Source: Abelmoschus esculentus (taxonomy: Eukaryota; Streptophyta; Magnoliopsida; Malvales; Malvaceae). Taken from it: a DNA stretch of 64,000 bases. The translations under genes were made by a program, and so were the position numbers. The notes beneath the pieces were generated by a model, which saw only the letters and a list, made by a program, of their open reading frames with translations, had not been told where the DNA came from and made no database searches. Below are positions 11,255 to 25,043 of this stretch, piece by piece (the stretch's first letter is position 1; each line of letters starts with the position of its first letter). The stretch is taken from contig JAUCBN010000017.1 of the NCBI GenBank assembly GCA_035048815.1, positions 15,496,936-15,560,935 on the forward strand. Direction: 5' to 3'.

Positions 11255-13408
11255 TTACTTCTTTGAGCAAGAAAACGACATTGGCAGATGCTTCAAGCTA
11301 GAAGTGTCGAACAACTCCATGAACCTCTGATCGGAAACTCTAGCTTTTGCAGCAGCAAACCTTTGGTACTCATCAAAGACGGATGACAAACACCATCTTT
11401 GCAGTTTTCTCAAGCATCCGACGAGACAGCCAGTTCGGTGCTGGAAATACAAGAACAAAACAATGTTATCAAACTAAGAAGGTACTCACTTTCTCATTCT
11501 CAGATATGAAAGGAAAGAAAAAAAAACATGCATATACCTTCCCTCGTTTGCAGTGAATTAGAACCGGGTGATTCCTAGCATCTGCAATGCACACAGATAA
11601 AATTAAATTCTTCAAAAGCAATCAGTCATGTTCCGATTAGCCATAGAAAAAGTTTAACAGTGTACCGAGGACAGCTTTTAGAGCTTCGCGAATTGTATCC
11701 TGTGGGATATTTACAAATGGCTCCTGGATGAAATGTGTATATTAGTTTCTATCAAATGAAATCATTTCAAAGTAAGTATATCATGTATGAACCGAGGTTT
11801 TTCAATGTCGAATTGGCGGGGGACATAAATAAATGGCAACCCAATTGTAAAAAAAAGATCCAAAATTCAGCTACAGGAAGTATAATAAAAGACCTACAAG
11901 ACATTAGACATGAACATCGTACACCAAATCCCTTTACATCATTGCACTGAAATTGACCATACATTCGACTCATTTTACTTAATTCTCTCTGAGCAAGACA
12001 GCTTCATTGTGGTTACTTTGATCTCAGGTATACATGTGATGGAACAACATAACAAGCAAATACATCATTACCTACAGGATTTACTTGCAACATAGTAGAA
12101 GAAATGATAAACAAAATAAAGTAATATATTACACAATGCTACAACTGCTGCACCATGTTCTAACAAATCCCCAACACCGAAAGCATGATCAAGAAGGAAA
12201 TGGGAAAATGGATTAGAAAGTAAGAGTGAATAATCTAATTTCTTCTCCCTTATTGAATTTTGGGATTATTGAAAATATTCCCTCATAAATTCCAACCTCA
12301 CAAGATAACTCAAGTTTCAATTACAGATTCACCATTACATTTCTCTGAAGTCGAAATTCATATAAACTAGAAAGATAGCAATGAGGTGTATTAGTTCTTA
12401 AATTTTTTTACTTAATTCACAGATTGATGCTAGAGTTTGAAACCGATAAGCAATCCTTTTAAACTATAATGCATAGGTAAAAAATTCTTCAATTAGAATT
12501 TTAATGCCAAAATATCAAATGTTTCCCACATGATCTAAGACATAAAATTATTGGAAAAAGGATTAAAATGAATGCATTCTTCCCAATCTTGCAGCTAATC
12601 TTCAATGAAATAAAGGTTAAAAAGGATAAATAATTAACAAAATAATTGACATTAGGCCACCTTTTCAATTCTAGTTCTCATTGTTAATTCTTAATACCAA
12701 AAGAAATGGACTAAAGGAATTCTTGACATTTAAACGATAACTAGTTTACAATTAAATGACCCTTCATTACTGTTTTTGACACTTCAAGCATAGCACCATA
12801 GTTCCCTTATCCTGCTAATGATATAACCTAAATTAAAAAGTTCAGCAATTATATGGTGAAGTTCAGAGTTGATCTTAATTGCCAATGAAAAACTTTTAGA
12901 TTGCAAAGGAAATTTTAAGAAGCTGAATTGGTTGAAAAAAAGTAAGAAACTTTAAGGGGAAAAAGTTTACCTTGTAACCTTCAATTCCAAACTGAAACAG
13001 CCTGATTCCATTGGCCTTTAAAAATTCCTTGTTGGCTTCTGGGTATGGCTCAGGACACAGATATCTAACATTCAATTTAAAAAAGACCCTTTAACTCAAA
13101 ATACAGAAATTTGCCAGTAAAAAGCATTAAAGCAACAAACTTTGGGCTTACACGATGGAGCGGAGGTGAAGAGTTTGGAGAAAAGAGAAGTTGGCAGAGT
13201 CTGGGAAACCGGACCTGAAAATGCCATTGTCAACCATAGCGAAGTTCAAAGGAGGGATCAAGTTAAGGTCATCCACAGCGTTGGTCGGGACCACCTCCGG
13301 CGACATGGCGGCGACTTGGTCAACGGAGGAAACAACTCCTGTGGTTCTGCACAGCTGTTGTTGCTGATTCTGGGTTGGTTTAGTTGATGCAGTATCGTCG
13401 TCTTTCAT
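11255..13408 (-). CDS. Plant/fungal atypical dual-specificity phosphatase (SIW14/PFA-DSP family)
   Basis: Cys-based phosphatase of the SIW14/PFA-DSP group. Members of this family have been shown to remove the 5-beta-phosphate of inositol pyrophosphates, and plant members are tied to stress and defence responses. Five exons on the minus strand, 5' to 3': 13152-13408, 12971-13064, 11666-11723, 11538-11581 and 11255-11440, all GT-AG, giving 212 residues (family about 215). Landmarks are LIPPLNFAMVDNGIFRSG, YLCPEPYPEANKEF and the active site HCKRGKHRTG, with C147 as nucleophile and R153 binding phosphate. The C-terminal FDEYQRFAAAKARVSDQRF block is a family hallmark. The start MKDDDTAS at 13408 was chosen because it fits family length. 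An in-frame ATG further upstream (13561) would add 51 residues with no family counterpart. Confidence 0.92.
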
Positions 13409-13561
13409 GAATGAAACAAATGAAAAACAATATATAGAGATTGGGAAGAAATATAAACTCCTGAGGATCAAAGGGAATGTGCTTTTCAGGGTAAGGATTG
13501 TTCTGCCTTGAGCGGCACGGCGACGGAGGAGACGGTTAAAAAAACACCGGGGAACGGCCAA

Positions 13562-16045
13562 AGAAAGCTGGTGGCAAAAATGGAGGAAGTTAACTGTTAA
13601 GGAAGATTGAGCCTGGAGATGAACATGGTTTCTTTATATATCCAAACCCGATCCAACACCTTTCCTTTTCTTTTCTAAAGTGAGAAATTTTAGCACAAAA
13701 AAGGAGACAGAAGACTCGAGGGACCCGAAGCGGCATGAAACAACACTGGTTCTTTATATTTTAGTCTTTTGTGGGTAAATATATGTTTTGGCCCTTAAAC
13801 TTAGATTTATGTAATACTTTAGTACCAATATTTTGTTTTTTTGCAATTAGGTACTTAAATTGTAAAATAATATAGTCTAACAATTAAAAATAAAATCAAT
13901 TACTATAAAACATAATCAGACCAAAAAATAAAATCCCAATATTTTTTAATACATTTCATAATTTATAAAATATAAAACTTTAATCTTAAATTTGTCTAAA
14001 TTCCTGATTTTTTGGACTTTTCGTGTCCAAATGTCTAAATTGAAGGATGTCAGCAATCATCACATGGCATTAATTGACTAATTTATCAAATAATAAACAT
14101 TTAATATCCAAAAAATAGTTAAATACCAAATAAATAAAAGTTATTGCTATAATTGCTATTCTATTAAAAAATATTAAGTCTGATGATTATAATTTGTTTT
14201 TAATATAATTATTATAAATATTTAAATAAGTGAAAAAAAAACTAACTATAATTTTTTTAATAGAACTTACTATAAAACTTTAAAGACAAGAAATTTAAAA
14301 AAAATGATAAAATATTTTTTTTATTTTTAGAAATAATTTAATTTTTTAATATTTATTTTAAATTAAATTAATTTTTTTACGGATAAAAATTGTCAGTCAA
14401 CCAACGATGAATTAATTAAAATAATGTAATAAACTTATAAAACAATGCACGTTAACATATTATCATATAAACAAATATATTAACTTAAAAAATATTATAT
14501 CAATTAAAAATAATTTTATAAATTATACAAAATATAAAATAATATTTTTTGTTAACTTATCATTTTATTAAATTATTTTAAAAATTATTTATCATTAATA
14601 TTATAATATTTTTTATTCATAAAAAATCATTTAACCTAGAATAAAATATTAAAGATTAAATTATTTAAAAATACAAAAACTAAAATAATTATTAAATCAA
14701 ATATTTAAAGGATTTTCTTCGACTTTATGCCAATTTTAAATCAAAATCTGCATTTAGTAGATTTTACATAAAATGAAAATCAATAGATTCTGATATTTTA
14801 TAAATTAAATCGTATTTATATAATTTTTCTTTCTAGTAAAATTGATGGTAAATATCAATGTTAGTTCTATATCAAACTTTGGGTATATGGATGATAATCG
14901 GGTGAAAAATAATAAAAAATTATAAAATTTAAGGCGATGAATATAAGAAATACTCGAAATCTCTATTCATGAGAATAATGATGATGAATTTTTTTATTAA
15001 AGTCCAAGCGATAATAGAGATAAAAAATATTATATTTGAGTCATAGATATAATTAAATTGTACTCCTACAAATATTATGAGAATTTTAAAAAATATACAC
15101 AAAATCTCTAATATTTTTAAATATGTAAATATTTTAATATTAAAAGTCTTAAAATTTGACATCAATTTTTTTAAAAATAATTTTAAAAATTAGTAAATAA
15201 ATTATAAAATGAGTCTTGTAATTTTACAATTATATATTCCTTTAACTATCCCTTAAGTTGGTCCAAATCAATTTTAGAAATGGATATGAAAATAAAAGAG
15301 TCCATAAAATATACAGAGTAGATTCTAAAGAATATGCTTTCGGACTTTAAAGAGAGAGACAAAAAGGGAATAATTAGTGCTTGGGATGGGAAGGACAGTG
15401 ATTTATTTCCAGTAAAAGATTATTACTATCATAGGACTCTACCGTTAAATTAAAATGAATGACTAATATGAATTTTAAGTATAAAAAATATATATTTTTT
15501 AATTTTATTGTAAATTAAAATAATTTAACAACTTTATTTTTATAATTAAAAAATTTATTAATATATTTTTTTATCATTTTCAAAATTAAGTGAGTTGGAT
15601 TAAAATAATTAAATTATTGTACTAAGTCATAAATTAACAAGTTCTTGTTAAATTGTTATTATACTAGAAAAATACAAAAAAAATGATAGAATATCAAATT
15701 AATAGATTGTATATGTTTTAGGATTAAAATAATTAAGTGATTTGAAGTATAATTTAATCTCTATAATGTAATTTAAAAAAAAATAAGGTTTAACTGTTGA
15801 TTTTCAATTTATTAATCGATTAATTTAGATTAAATTTTATATATACTCCTTACGAAAATGATCTTTTAATTTAATTTTTTTTATTTATAACGTCATTATG
15901 GGTAAATAATGACAAATTCATATATTAAGTTTTTTTAATTCTCCTATATACTCTTTTATGTTTTATGTTTTATGTTTCATTTCCATAAATGTATGTTTCT
16001 CTTCGAATTGAGACGTGCACTTGCCACATGGGAACCCTCAAACTC
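13562..16045. other. AT-rich intergenic sequence, no gene recognised
   Basis: The first 100-200 bp upstream of the phosphatase is likely promoter and 5' UTR. Beyond about 13750 the DNA is very AT-rich with only short fortuitous open frames. Confidence 0.5.
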
Positions 16046-16046
16046 G

Positions 16047-16302
16047 AGAAATTATATCATAGGTCTGGCCTACCACGTCAGCCGTGGTCTCATTCAATAA
16101 TAATCACCCACTTTATCATTAATCTCCAATTAATTTTTTTTTTCTAACCAATGAATCTTCACTCATAATTTACATGTCATTTTAAAAATATAATTTCCGG
16201 AAATTATATTAATTACATGGTTGATTAATGGCGGAATGAGTGATTTTTATTAGCTAGGGACCATGACTGACGTAGTAGACCGGGCCTATGATATAATCTC
16301 TC
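16047..16302. mobile_element. Palindromic MITE (CACGTCA family)
   Basis: Inverted termini (GAGAAATTATATCATAGG at the left, CCTATGATATAATCTCTCC at the right) and internal inverted CTACCACGTCAGCC / TGACGTAGTAG segments make a roughly 255-bp near-palindrome able to fold into a long hairpin. It resembles the copies at 5078-10520, 21405-21608 and 50298-50509. It has no coding capacity. Confidence 0.6.
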
Positions 16303-18500
16303 CTTAGACTCGAAAGCAATGAGTCAGATAAGCAAGTTGAAGAGCATACCATTTAATCAAAAAGGGACTTTTTCATAGACATGGGGATGCCTTTCTCTTT
16401 AGATCAAGATGATTGAATCTTCAAAAGTAAAGGGAATATTTCAACCCTATTAATGAATATTGAATCAATATTTCCATATAAATTATTGATTTAGAAATGA
16501 TAACAAAATTATTATTTTAATTTTTTAACTTTTAATTCTTAACTTCGTTTCTGATGGTATGATTTAGAAACAATGACGATAATTTATATCGCTTAATTTT
16601 TTAATTTTTTAACTTCATTTCTGATGGTATAATTTATATCGTTTCTTTATAAAATGGAACATTTTAGGGAATCTCTTAAAAATTTTAATTCTGATATTTT
16701 ACTTATTTTATTTTTTGAATTAATTACAGTGTTATAGTAGTATTTGTTTTAGAGTATACTTTCAATTATTAGATATTAATCGCTCAATCATTGTGTTAAC
16801 ATTATTATTAGTGCTCGAACCTATAACCTCCAGAAACAATAATTATTTTCTTAACTACTGAGGCAAAATAACTTGCGCATTTTACTTATTTTATTTAATG
16901 GTGGATTTTTCATAAGATTTATCATCTGCTAGCAAAAAAGGTTAAACTCCTATGGTAATTTTTTAAAATCAACTACAATATTATAATAGTATCTGTTCTA
17001 TTAAACTTTTATGTCATGTCTTTCGAAACATGTATATACCTTATATTCATTTATTTTTGAATATTTTACGATATTATATCATAACAAAATAAAATTCATT
17101 AAAAATTAATATATTATAAAATTAATTTCATCGAATTAAAAGGTCTCTTTCCAAAAAAGAGACAATTAACACTATGATTTAATACTCTTTATATTAATTT
17201 TTTATTGCACAATAATTCAGGGCCGTTTGATTTACAAGAATTCTCTCAAATTTCCACCCAGACTAAATGTCAAATCTATTAATATTGACTTTCGAACCCT
17301 ATATTTATATTTCAGCCGATATAATTAGAAAAGTATTTAAGACAAAAGGAAAAGAAACTAAATCACTTCCTCCCTCTCTGTGTGTCCCAAAACGTGACAA
17401 CTACATGTGCCGATAACATGTAACCATCTTCTTGGCTTTTCGGATCCTCAAATTCCGACCGTCCAAGGTCATATTAATCACAAAGCTATAATCCAACACA
17501 CAATAATTATGTCAAGGGGAACTTTGGAAACTGTGGAGTTCGTTAGTATATAATTGCGGGTATAATGTTTAAATCTCATACTCTGTATTTATAAGAGATA
17601 TGAGAACAATTCAATTAAATTAATTTTTTTTGAATTTTAAGTGGGTAACCGATTAGATTTAGTAAATATCAGAGATTTGATTTTATATTATGATTTTATA
17701 TTATCTGTTATTAAATCTAATTTTAAATAGATATTATCTGATATTATCCAATATTTTAAATGGATATTATCTGATATTAACCGAAATTTTAAATGGATAG
17801 TATCTGATATTATTCGAGATTTGATATTAAATATAAAATTTAAATTTTAAATCAGATTTTGTTTGATTACCGGACAGATTTGCCCTTACTTTCAACTTAT
17901 AAATAAGAGATTTTTCTTTCATCTTTAATCATCACATTCAGAATTCATTCTGCTTCTTTAAGAGAAATTGAGAGCATTCTTTAAAAGCTTTTGCTAGCTT
18001 TATTCGACTCCGGTTCAGACGACGACTACCATCATAGTCCACTCTAAACTTTGGGTGTACAATAGTTCACTCCAAACTTTGGGTGTACAATATAGTTTGT
18101 TTTATTTTCCTATCAGTGTTAACGTCATATTCTGTAATCTATTTAACCAATAATAATTTAGAAAAGATCGAAAGAGTTAATAGTCTCTCCAAAAATTTAA
18201 ATTTATATAATTTTAAAAACTAAAATATATATTTTTTATTGAAAATCTATTAATTTCTTAAATTTTATAAATTTATCTGACTAACAAAAATTCTTAGTTT
18301 AGTGAGTAGGTCCTTAAAAGTTTTATTGTGATTACTGTGTGATAATTATTGAATGTAATTATACGCAGTGTGATTTTTTTATAAAGTAAAAAATAATTTC
18401 TAATATTTAGTTTTTTTCTATTTTTTATTGATCATTTAACTATTTTTTATTTACTTATCAGAGTTAAATTTGATGTCATCTCGACTAATCAAGATGATAT
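16303..18500. other. AT-rich intergenic sequence with short degenerate tandem repeats
   Basis: No gene is recognised. At about 17680-17835 a unit of roughly 42 bp containing GGATATTATCTGATATTA recurs about three times. At 18030-18090 a CACTCTAAACTTTGGGTGTAC segment is tandemly duplicated with a few changes. Confidence 0.5.
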
Positions 18501-18506
18501 TTATTA

Positions 18507-19062
18507 GGGATAAGCAAGACCGGGTACCCGACCAATTTAAAAAGAATTGGTCCCGGTCTCGGTAACCATCGGTTCTTAAAAATTGGAATCAGTCCTAGTC
18601 TCGGTTATACCGGGTTCTAAATTTTAAGAATTGGTTCCATTATTGGTGGGTACCAGTTCCTATACTGGGTACCCGGTCAATTAGTTTATTTTAAAAAAAA
18701 TAAGTAATTGAAGAAAAAAAATTCAACCACCAATAATAATATCAAATAATAAAATTAGAATATTATAGACTTGAGAATTAAAGTTTTAAAACTAGTCATA
18801 CTCATAATATTCATACATAAAAGAGAAAGTTTGATAAGAAAAATAAACAAAAGAAAATCAATATAAAATATTTGGTATTGGTCTCGGTTCTACTGGGTAC
18901 CCACCGAGTACCGGGTCAAAAAAAATCAAGATCCAGTCTCGGTCCCGGTTACGACCGGGACCTAAATTTTGAATCAAGTCTCGATCCCACCGGAACCAAT
19001 GCCATATAAAAATCCGCCGGGTCTTACCGAGACCGGGTAATCGAGTTTTTTGCCCACCCTAA
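18507..19062. mobile_element. MITE-like repeat rich in CGGTCTCGGT motifs
   Basis: A roughly 555-bp unit starts TTAGGGATAAGCAAGACCGG and ends TTTTTTGCCCACCCTAATA, giving loosely inverted ends (AGGGATAAGCAA and AGGGTGGGCAAA). The interior carries repeated CCGGTCTCGGT and GGGTACC motifs that contrast with the AT-rich flanks. It looks like a hAT-type non-autonomous element, but a clear target duplication was not found. Confidence 0.4.
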
Positions 19063-20203
19063 TACTTATGATCTTATTAGTCTTTCTTACTTTGGATTCT
19101 CGTATTAAATTTGGATACACAATTCATATACGTGTGTAATTTTCTCACGTTTGGTTCTAATTTATAATAGGTGGCAGTCTTTCAGTAGTTTAATCCCCTT
19201 CTATAATTCGTCTATTAACGATGGAATTACATTTCTTTGTATGTTTTTTATTTAAGTTTTTTAATTGATTTTTTTTTTTAACTTTTTACTTATTTGGTCC
19301 TTGTATAATCTTAAATAACAAATTTATTATGTCATCCAAATCATATGTTTAATTTACGATTATAATAGTAAATTATTTATTTAAAAAAACTATATTTTTG
19401 TGCTTATATTAAATATATATTCGTTTCATTCTTTTAAAATTCTTCATATATTTTTTATAATTTACACTCAAAATTTATAATCGTATCTTAAAATATCACC
19501 TTTAAAATTTAAATATATTTTTGTGCTCTTACATTGAACATAATGCATGCTATTTTTTTTTTTATATATTGACGTTAACAAAAATAAATAAAAATTAAAA
19601 AATATGTTTATTTTAAATTTTAAATTGAAATCTCCCAGTTTCCATGAATCTTTTTCTTTCTAACAAATAAAATAAAGAGGTTAGCTGAGTGTTGTTTACA
19701 ACACTTGCTTGCCCTACCATTCACGTAAACTTGACCTAATTTTTGTGTGTTTAAAGCTTTTTCTTTAAAATAAAATAAAATAAAATAAAATCAATGATTT
19801 CAAACAGTTGATAATCGGTCCACCTGACCGACTACTTATTTAATTCATGAACCATGCACAATTTAAGATATAATCGTATTTTTTAAAAATTACAATTTTT
19901 TATATTTTATATATATTTTATATTAATAATTTGATTCAATATTTTCTGAATTTTAAAATTTTATATTTTTATATTTTTAATATATTTTTTATTATTTACA
20001 TTTTTTATATAAAACTTTAGGTTGGTCGTATTTTTATTTTGATAACCATGGGAGAAGCCATATCCTACATCCCGTAATCCAACCTTACGAATTATTTTTT
20101 AATTTGATCTTTATAAAATTTTAAATTATAACTTATTTTATTTATTTGAATTTTATAAACGGAAAACTGTTTTAATGGTAAAGTGTGTAAAAAAAAAAAT
20201 AAG
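19063..20203. other. AT-rich intergenic sequence, nothing recognised
   Basis: No coding, RNA or structured element is evident apart from a short (AAAAT)n run near 19768-19790. Confidence 0.5.
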
Positions 20204-20212
20204 TTTATTTTA

Positions 20213-21098
20213 GGTATAAAGATAATTTTCACCCTCAACGTTTATAATTTTTGTCATTTTGGCTCTCATTCTTTTTTAGGATAAATTTAGCCCTTAACCT
20301 ATGTCTTTTTAATAAATAACTCATTTTTTAACTATCATAATAACTGAACTGTTAAAAATTTAATAATGATGACATGTCATATATATATAATATTTTAAAT
20401 GACTTAACATCTAGTATATCAAATACATACACGCGGAATATAGTTTTTTTCAATCTAAAAATCTAAAACAACTGAAATTCAAATAAAGTATTAAAATTTA
20501 TTTTTTTATTCATTAAAAATTAATTAAATCTAAAACAAAAGGCTACTAAATATTCTCAACCTTAACTATAGTAAAATCAAAATTTATTTGAAAAGGTATG
20601 AACATAATCTAAAAAGAAAGAGTTTTGTATAGTTTGTAATTCGTGAAAAAAAGATAAAGGATTTTGATAATAATCAATTAGATTTTATTATTTTAGTTTA
20701 GAATTTAGGTATTTTAATTTTAATCTAAATCGGAGTTTTAGGGTTTTATAAAGATATTTTAGTTTAGTCAGGGTTAAGAATATTTAGTAAATTTTTATTT
20801 TGGATTTAATTAATTTTTAATATTTTATTTAAATTTTAATTATTTTATATTTTTATATTGGAATAAAATTATATTATATATATATTTAATAGGTTAGATT
20901 ATATGTCATTTAAAATATATTATCACATATATGATATGTTACCATTATTAAATTTTTAACGGTTCAATTATCATGATAGTTAAAAAATGAGTTATTTGTT
21001 AAAAAGACATAGGTCAAGGGCTAAATTTATCCCAAAAAAGAATAATGATTAAAATGACAAAAATTATAAACGTTAAGAGTGGAAACTATCTTTATGCC
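20213..21098. mobile_element. MULE-type MITE with long terminal inverted repeats
   Basis: The two ends (GGTATAAAGATA at the left, TATCTTTATGCC at the right) begin terminal inverted repeats of roughly 180 bp that include matching AGGATAAATTTAGCCCTT / AAGGGCTAAATTTATCC and AACTCATTTTTTAACTATCA blocks in opposite orientation. A 9-bp direct repeat TTTATTTTA lies immediately outside each end (20204-20212 and 21099-21107). Long TIRs plus a 9-bp duplication are the signature of Mutator-like elements. The 886-bp element is AT-rich inside and encodes no transposase. Confidence 0.7.
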
Positions 21099-21404
21099 TT
21101 TATTTTACTTGTAATTATTGTATCGAAATCAATTGATGACATTTTTTAATCTTTATAAATAAAAGTTGAATTAATTAAATTTTTTTACTATTAATTTTTT
21201 TTCAGATATTAATAATACATGATACATTATATTTTTATCATATTATATTTATAGATTTCTTTAAAAATGATTTTATACTTTATGTTTTTTTTAACTATAT
21301 AATACTTTTTTAAATAAAATATTTTTTAAAAAAAGTCAAATCGAGATACTGTGATACAACGCACTACTGACTGCATCAATAAATAAAAAATTATCGTGGG
21401 TAAC

Positions 21405-21608
21405 ATATATATTATAGATTCTATTCATCACGTCATTCGTGGTTCATATAATCAGAATCGTTTATCTTTAAGTAACTATCTAATAACTATCCACTTACCT
21501 ATTACAAATAGAAAAAAAAAATAATAACTCACCTTAAAAGATCTCAGATGAATCTGATTGGTTGGGATCAAGTCGTGATAGAAAGAATTCATGATATAAT
21601 TTCTCGTA
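21405..21608. mobile_element. Palindromic MITE (CACGTCA family), diverged
   Basis: The left arm contains TTCATCACGTCATTCGTGG, and the right arm TTGGGATCAAGTCGTGATAG followed by CATGATATAATTTCTCG. The layout mirrors the copy at 16047-16302, though the termini are more eroded. Confidence 0.45.
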
Positions 21609-24600
21609 TTTAAGGGTTCAAATTATATTTTAATAATATTATTTTGTTGTATAATCCGTGCAAAACAACATCTGGTCTCCCTGCATGATTTTCAACGTCA
21701 ATAAAAGTGGTTGGTTGAATTTAATTAATTTATTCGATTTTTAAAGAAAATGTCAAAGAAGAGAAATACTTTACGTGACAGATTATCGGTTGGGGAATCA
21801 ACGAGTAATGGCCACACAAAATCAATGCCTTGACATGGATATTTTTTTATGAGAAAAAAATAATATTTATTTTAGGAAATTTAAGTTTATATATTTATGT
21901 ATAGTAACAGAATTTAATATTATCTATTATTAAGATATTTTTTTTAATTCAAAGATTAATAATATAAATTATATATTTTTATGAGTTTAAACTATTTTTC
22001 ATTGAGTATCACATCTGTTTATATATATATATATATATCATTAAAAAACTAAGAATATATTTTAATTACTCAATGAATTCAACTTTTATCTCTTTTATAA
22101 AATAATATATTAAAAATTTTCGAATATAATATTTTTTTAATTCAAATAACAAAAAGTTTAGACCAATTCAATTTAAACAAAAGCCCATCTGGATGGGCCG
22201 AGAACCAATTGCCTACATTTATATAGTATTTTAGAGTAATTCAATTTAAATAAAAAAAGTGTGCCGTGATTTATTAATTAAAAAATATTTATTTTGCGAG
22301 GTTAAAATTATTTTTATTGTTGAATTTAATATTTTATATAGAATTTATATTTAATACACAAATGATGAAAATAAAAAGTTTTTACAAGTGTCTAAGGTTT
22401 TATGAGTTTAGGTTTAGGGATTCAAAATTTAAAAATTAGTCATAGAATTTAGGGTTTAGAGTTGTAGTTTAACATTTAAAAGGTTGGATTTAAAATAATA
22501 TAATTAAGGATTTAATTTTTAGTTTATAAATTTTAAATTCTAACCATAACCTCTCAATTCTAAACTCATAATTTATAAACTTTGAAATTAAGACACTTAT
22601 AAAATCTTTATATTTTTACGGAAATAATTACCTTTTATATTTTCTTTTATCTTTTCCTATTGTAGTTATTCCGAATAAAATTCATCTTAAATAGTTACCT
22701 ATTATATTTTCTTATATTTTTTATTGCAGTTATTCTGAATAAAAATTATTTACCCCTAATTATATCTTTTTCTATATTTCACACTAATATTTATTAAAAA
22801 AAATTAAATTATACATTTTAACCCTAATTTTTATATCCTGAACTCCATATCTTAAATTATACACCATGCCATAATTTTCTAAACACTAACCATAACCCTT
22901 AGTTTAAACCGTAAATTTTAAATCTATTATTTTAAAATAAAATAAAAATATAATATAATATTAAAAAATTATCTTGTGTTTTTTTTTTTTTAAGTTTAAG
23001 AAGTTTTAGGCTCTTAAACCATAATTTAAAAAAAAACTTTATATTTATGTACAATTTCTGGACCCAACCCTTTCGCATTCTCCCTGGTTTGTTTATTGGT
23101 GCCTTTGCTTTGCTTAATTCATTAACTCATGGCATCAAAAATAGACACTCAAGCTGTCCATGGTCTAACAATAATGTAGGTCATTAACATTAATCTTAGA
23201 CAACGAACTAATAACTAATTATGTAGGTTACCAAACTAATTAACACAACACTTGGTTACGGACATAAATTATTTGTCTTTTTATTATGTTTTAATTGATG
23301 TCTTAATTTTGAAATATTGTGTTTAAGATTTAAAATCAGGGTTATGAAAATTAAAGGTATGATATATTTTTAGGGTTTAAAATTTAGGATGTGAAAAATT
23401 AAAGTTATGATTTAATTTTTTTTAATAATTTTTAGTATGGAGATATAAAATAAGACATAATTAAAAGTTGAAAATTTTTATTCTTTGTTACTATGCTAAA
23501 GAAAGAGGAATTGTTCAAGAATCGAACTTCAAATTAATAGTAACATTTAATGTAAGTCAATATCGACTAAATCAATTTAAAATACTAAATTTTTACGTTT
23601 GTTTTCATTTATCATTTTCAAAAACCTAATAGATTTAGGGCTACTAATTGAGTTGAGCAGCTTATGAACTGTTTAAGTTTGATTTGGTTAATGTTTAACT
23701 TGAATCTATTAACCTCGAGCTCTAATTGAGATCTTAATGTACTGAGCTGAATAATGTAAAACACTATTTGATAAGTTCACGAACACTCGCTTGCTTTCTG
23801 GATTGCGGCTACCTGTCGGTCCTGGTTGAGTGGGACTCGAAGGCTGTTATCTCTTGACGTGCTTCTTCCGACATCACAAGATCAAGAATGAGATCCTACT
23901 ATTATGTAGGACAACAAAGTCAAACGCTTGGCAACAAGGTTTGCTGGTTGTAAGTACATGCAGGTTGGTCGAGAGTGAATAATGTTTGAGAGTGCCGCAA
24001 TGGTTCTGCCTGCCATTCAACAGGATCGATCACCAATTTGGTCTTTTTTTTTCCCTGTCTTCTTTTAACCCTTTTCAGCTTTGCTGTAGTTTCTGGGTTC
24101 TGCTTCTTGCTCTGGTTTTGCATTACACAACGGCAAACATAATGCTCCAATTCCCATTATGAATGGGAAAATATGAAAGCTCCGGTATTGATAAATTAGT
24201 GATGATACTTTTCATGAGATTACAAACTGAATTACATTGTTATTTATAAGATTTATGAAAAACTCAGCCCTTCTTCCGGTAATTATTGTTAACCACCTTT
24301 AACAACTATAACAATTTCTTAACCTATTCTTCTAATAGAAAATCACCAGGGTTCTGCAAGTCGTAATGAGAGACTTATAAGTCCATTTGGTCAAAAAAAC
24401 TATGATCTTCCCAACGTCAACCTAGGTGATCACTTAAGATGTCCCTATTATTATTTATTTTCTCACTAAAACTGTTAAATATTACTTTCCGTGTCTCATT
24501 TAAGATGTCTCTTTTATGTTTTAAAATTCCCGTTTAAAATGTCTCATTAGAAAATTTAACAACTTTTATCAGATATATTTTTATTTTTATATTTTCTTTA

Positions 24601-25040
24601 ATTTTTTAATAAAATAAAATCTTACCTTTTTTAAGGTTAAAATTACCCTTTCAATTATTTTAAATTATATCTATTAAATTTTTTTTTTAATAATACTACG
24701 TAAAAAATCTATCATGAACATCATAAGACAAAAAATTAACTTTTTTTAATTAAAATTTTCAACTTTGACTGCAACTTTTTAATAAATATCTGATATTATT
24801 ATGATAACAATACTTTTCACGTTTTCATTCGAGTCCTTCAAACGTCAGTATTTTAGTCTTTAACAACAAGAAACATGTTTTTGGTTTATAATTTGTTTTA
24901 CCCTTAAAATTTCCAAGTCCGCAGTAAAATCTGGTGCAGATCAACGGGATTTGACTCGGTCTGTTGATAATGATTTTATATTGAGTGTATCTAGTGTCTG
25001 TTCAAATTCGTGATAATCAGTAGTAAGAAGTATAGCATGA
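21609..25040. other. AT-rich intergenic sequence, no gene recognised
   Basis: Mostly AT-rich. A less AT-rich patch at about 23780-24150 contains a 76-codon minus-strand frame with a basic stretch, but it matches no family I know and is not called. A (TA)n run lies near 22020-22038. Confidence 0.45.
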
Positions 25041-25043
25041 ATC

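Noticed and set aside
13409..13561. N-terminal extension of the phosphatase from an upstream in-frame ATG
   Set aside because: The extra 51 residues are not part of the family, and starting at 13408 gives the usual length. A transcript could change this.
23920..24150. Small basic protein of 76 residues
   Set aside because: No recognisable family, no splice context and no conserved neighbour; it is likely a chance frame.
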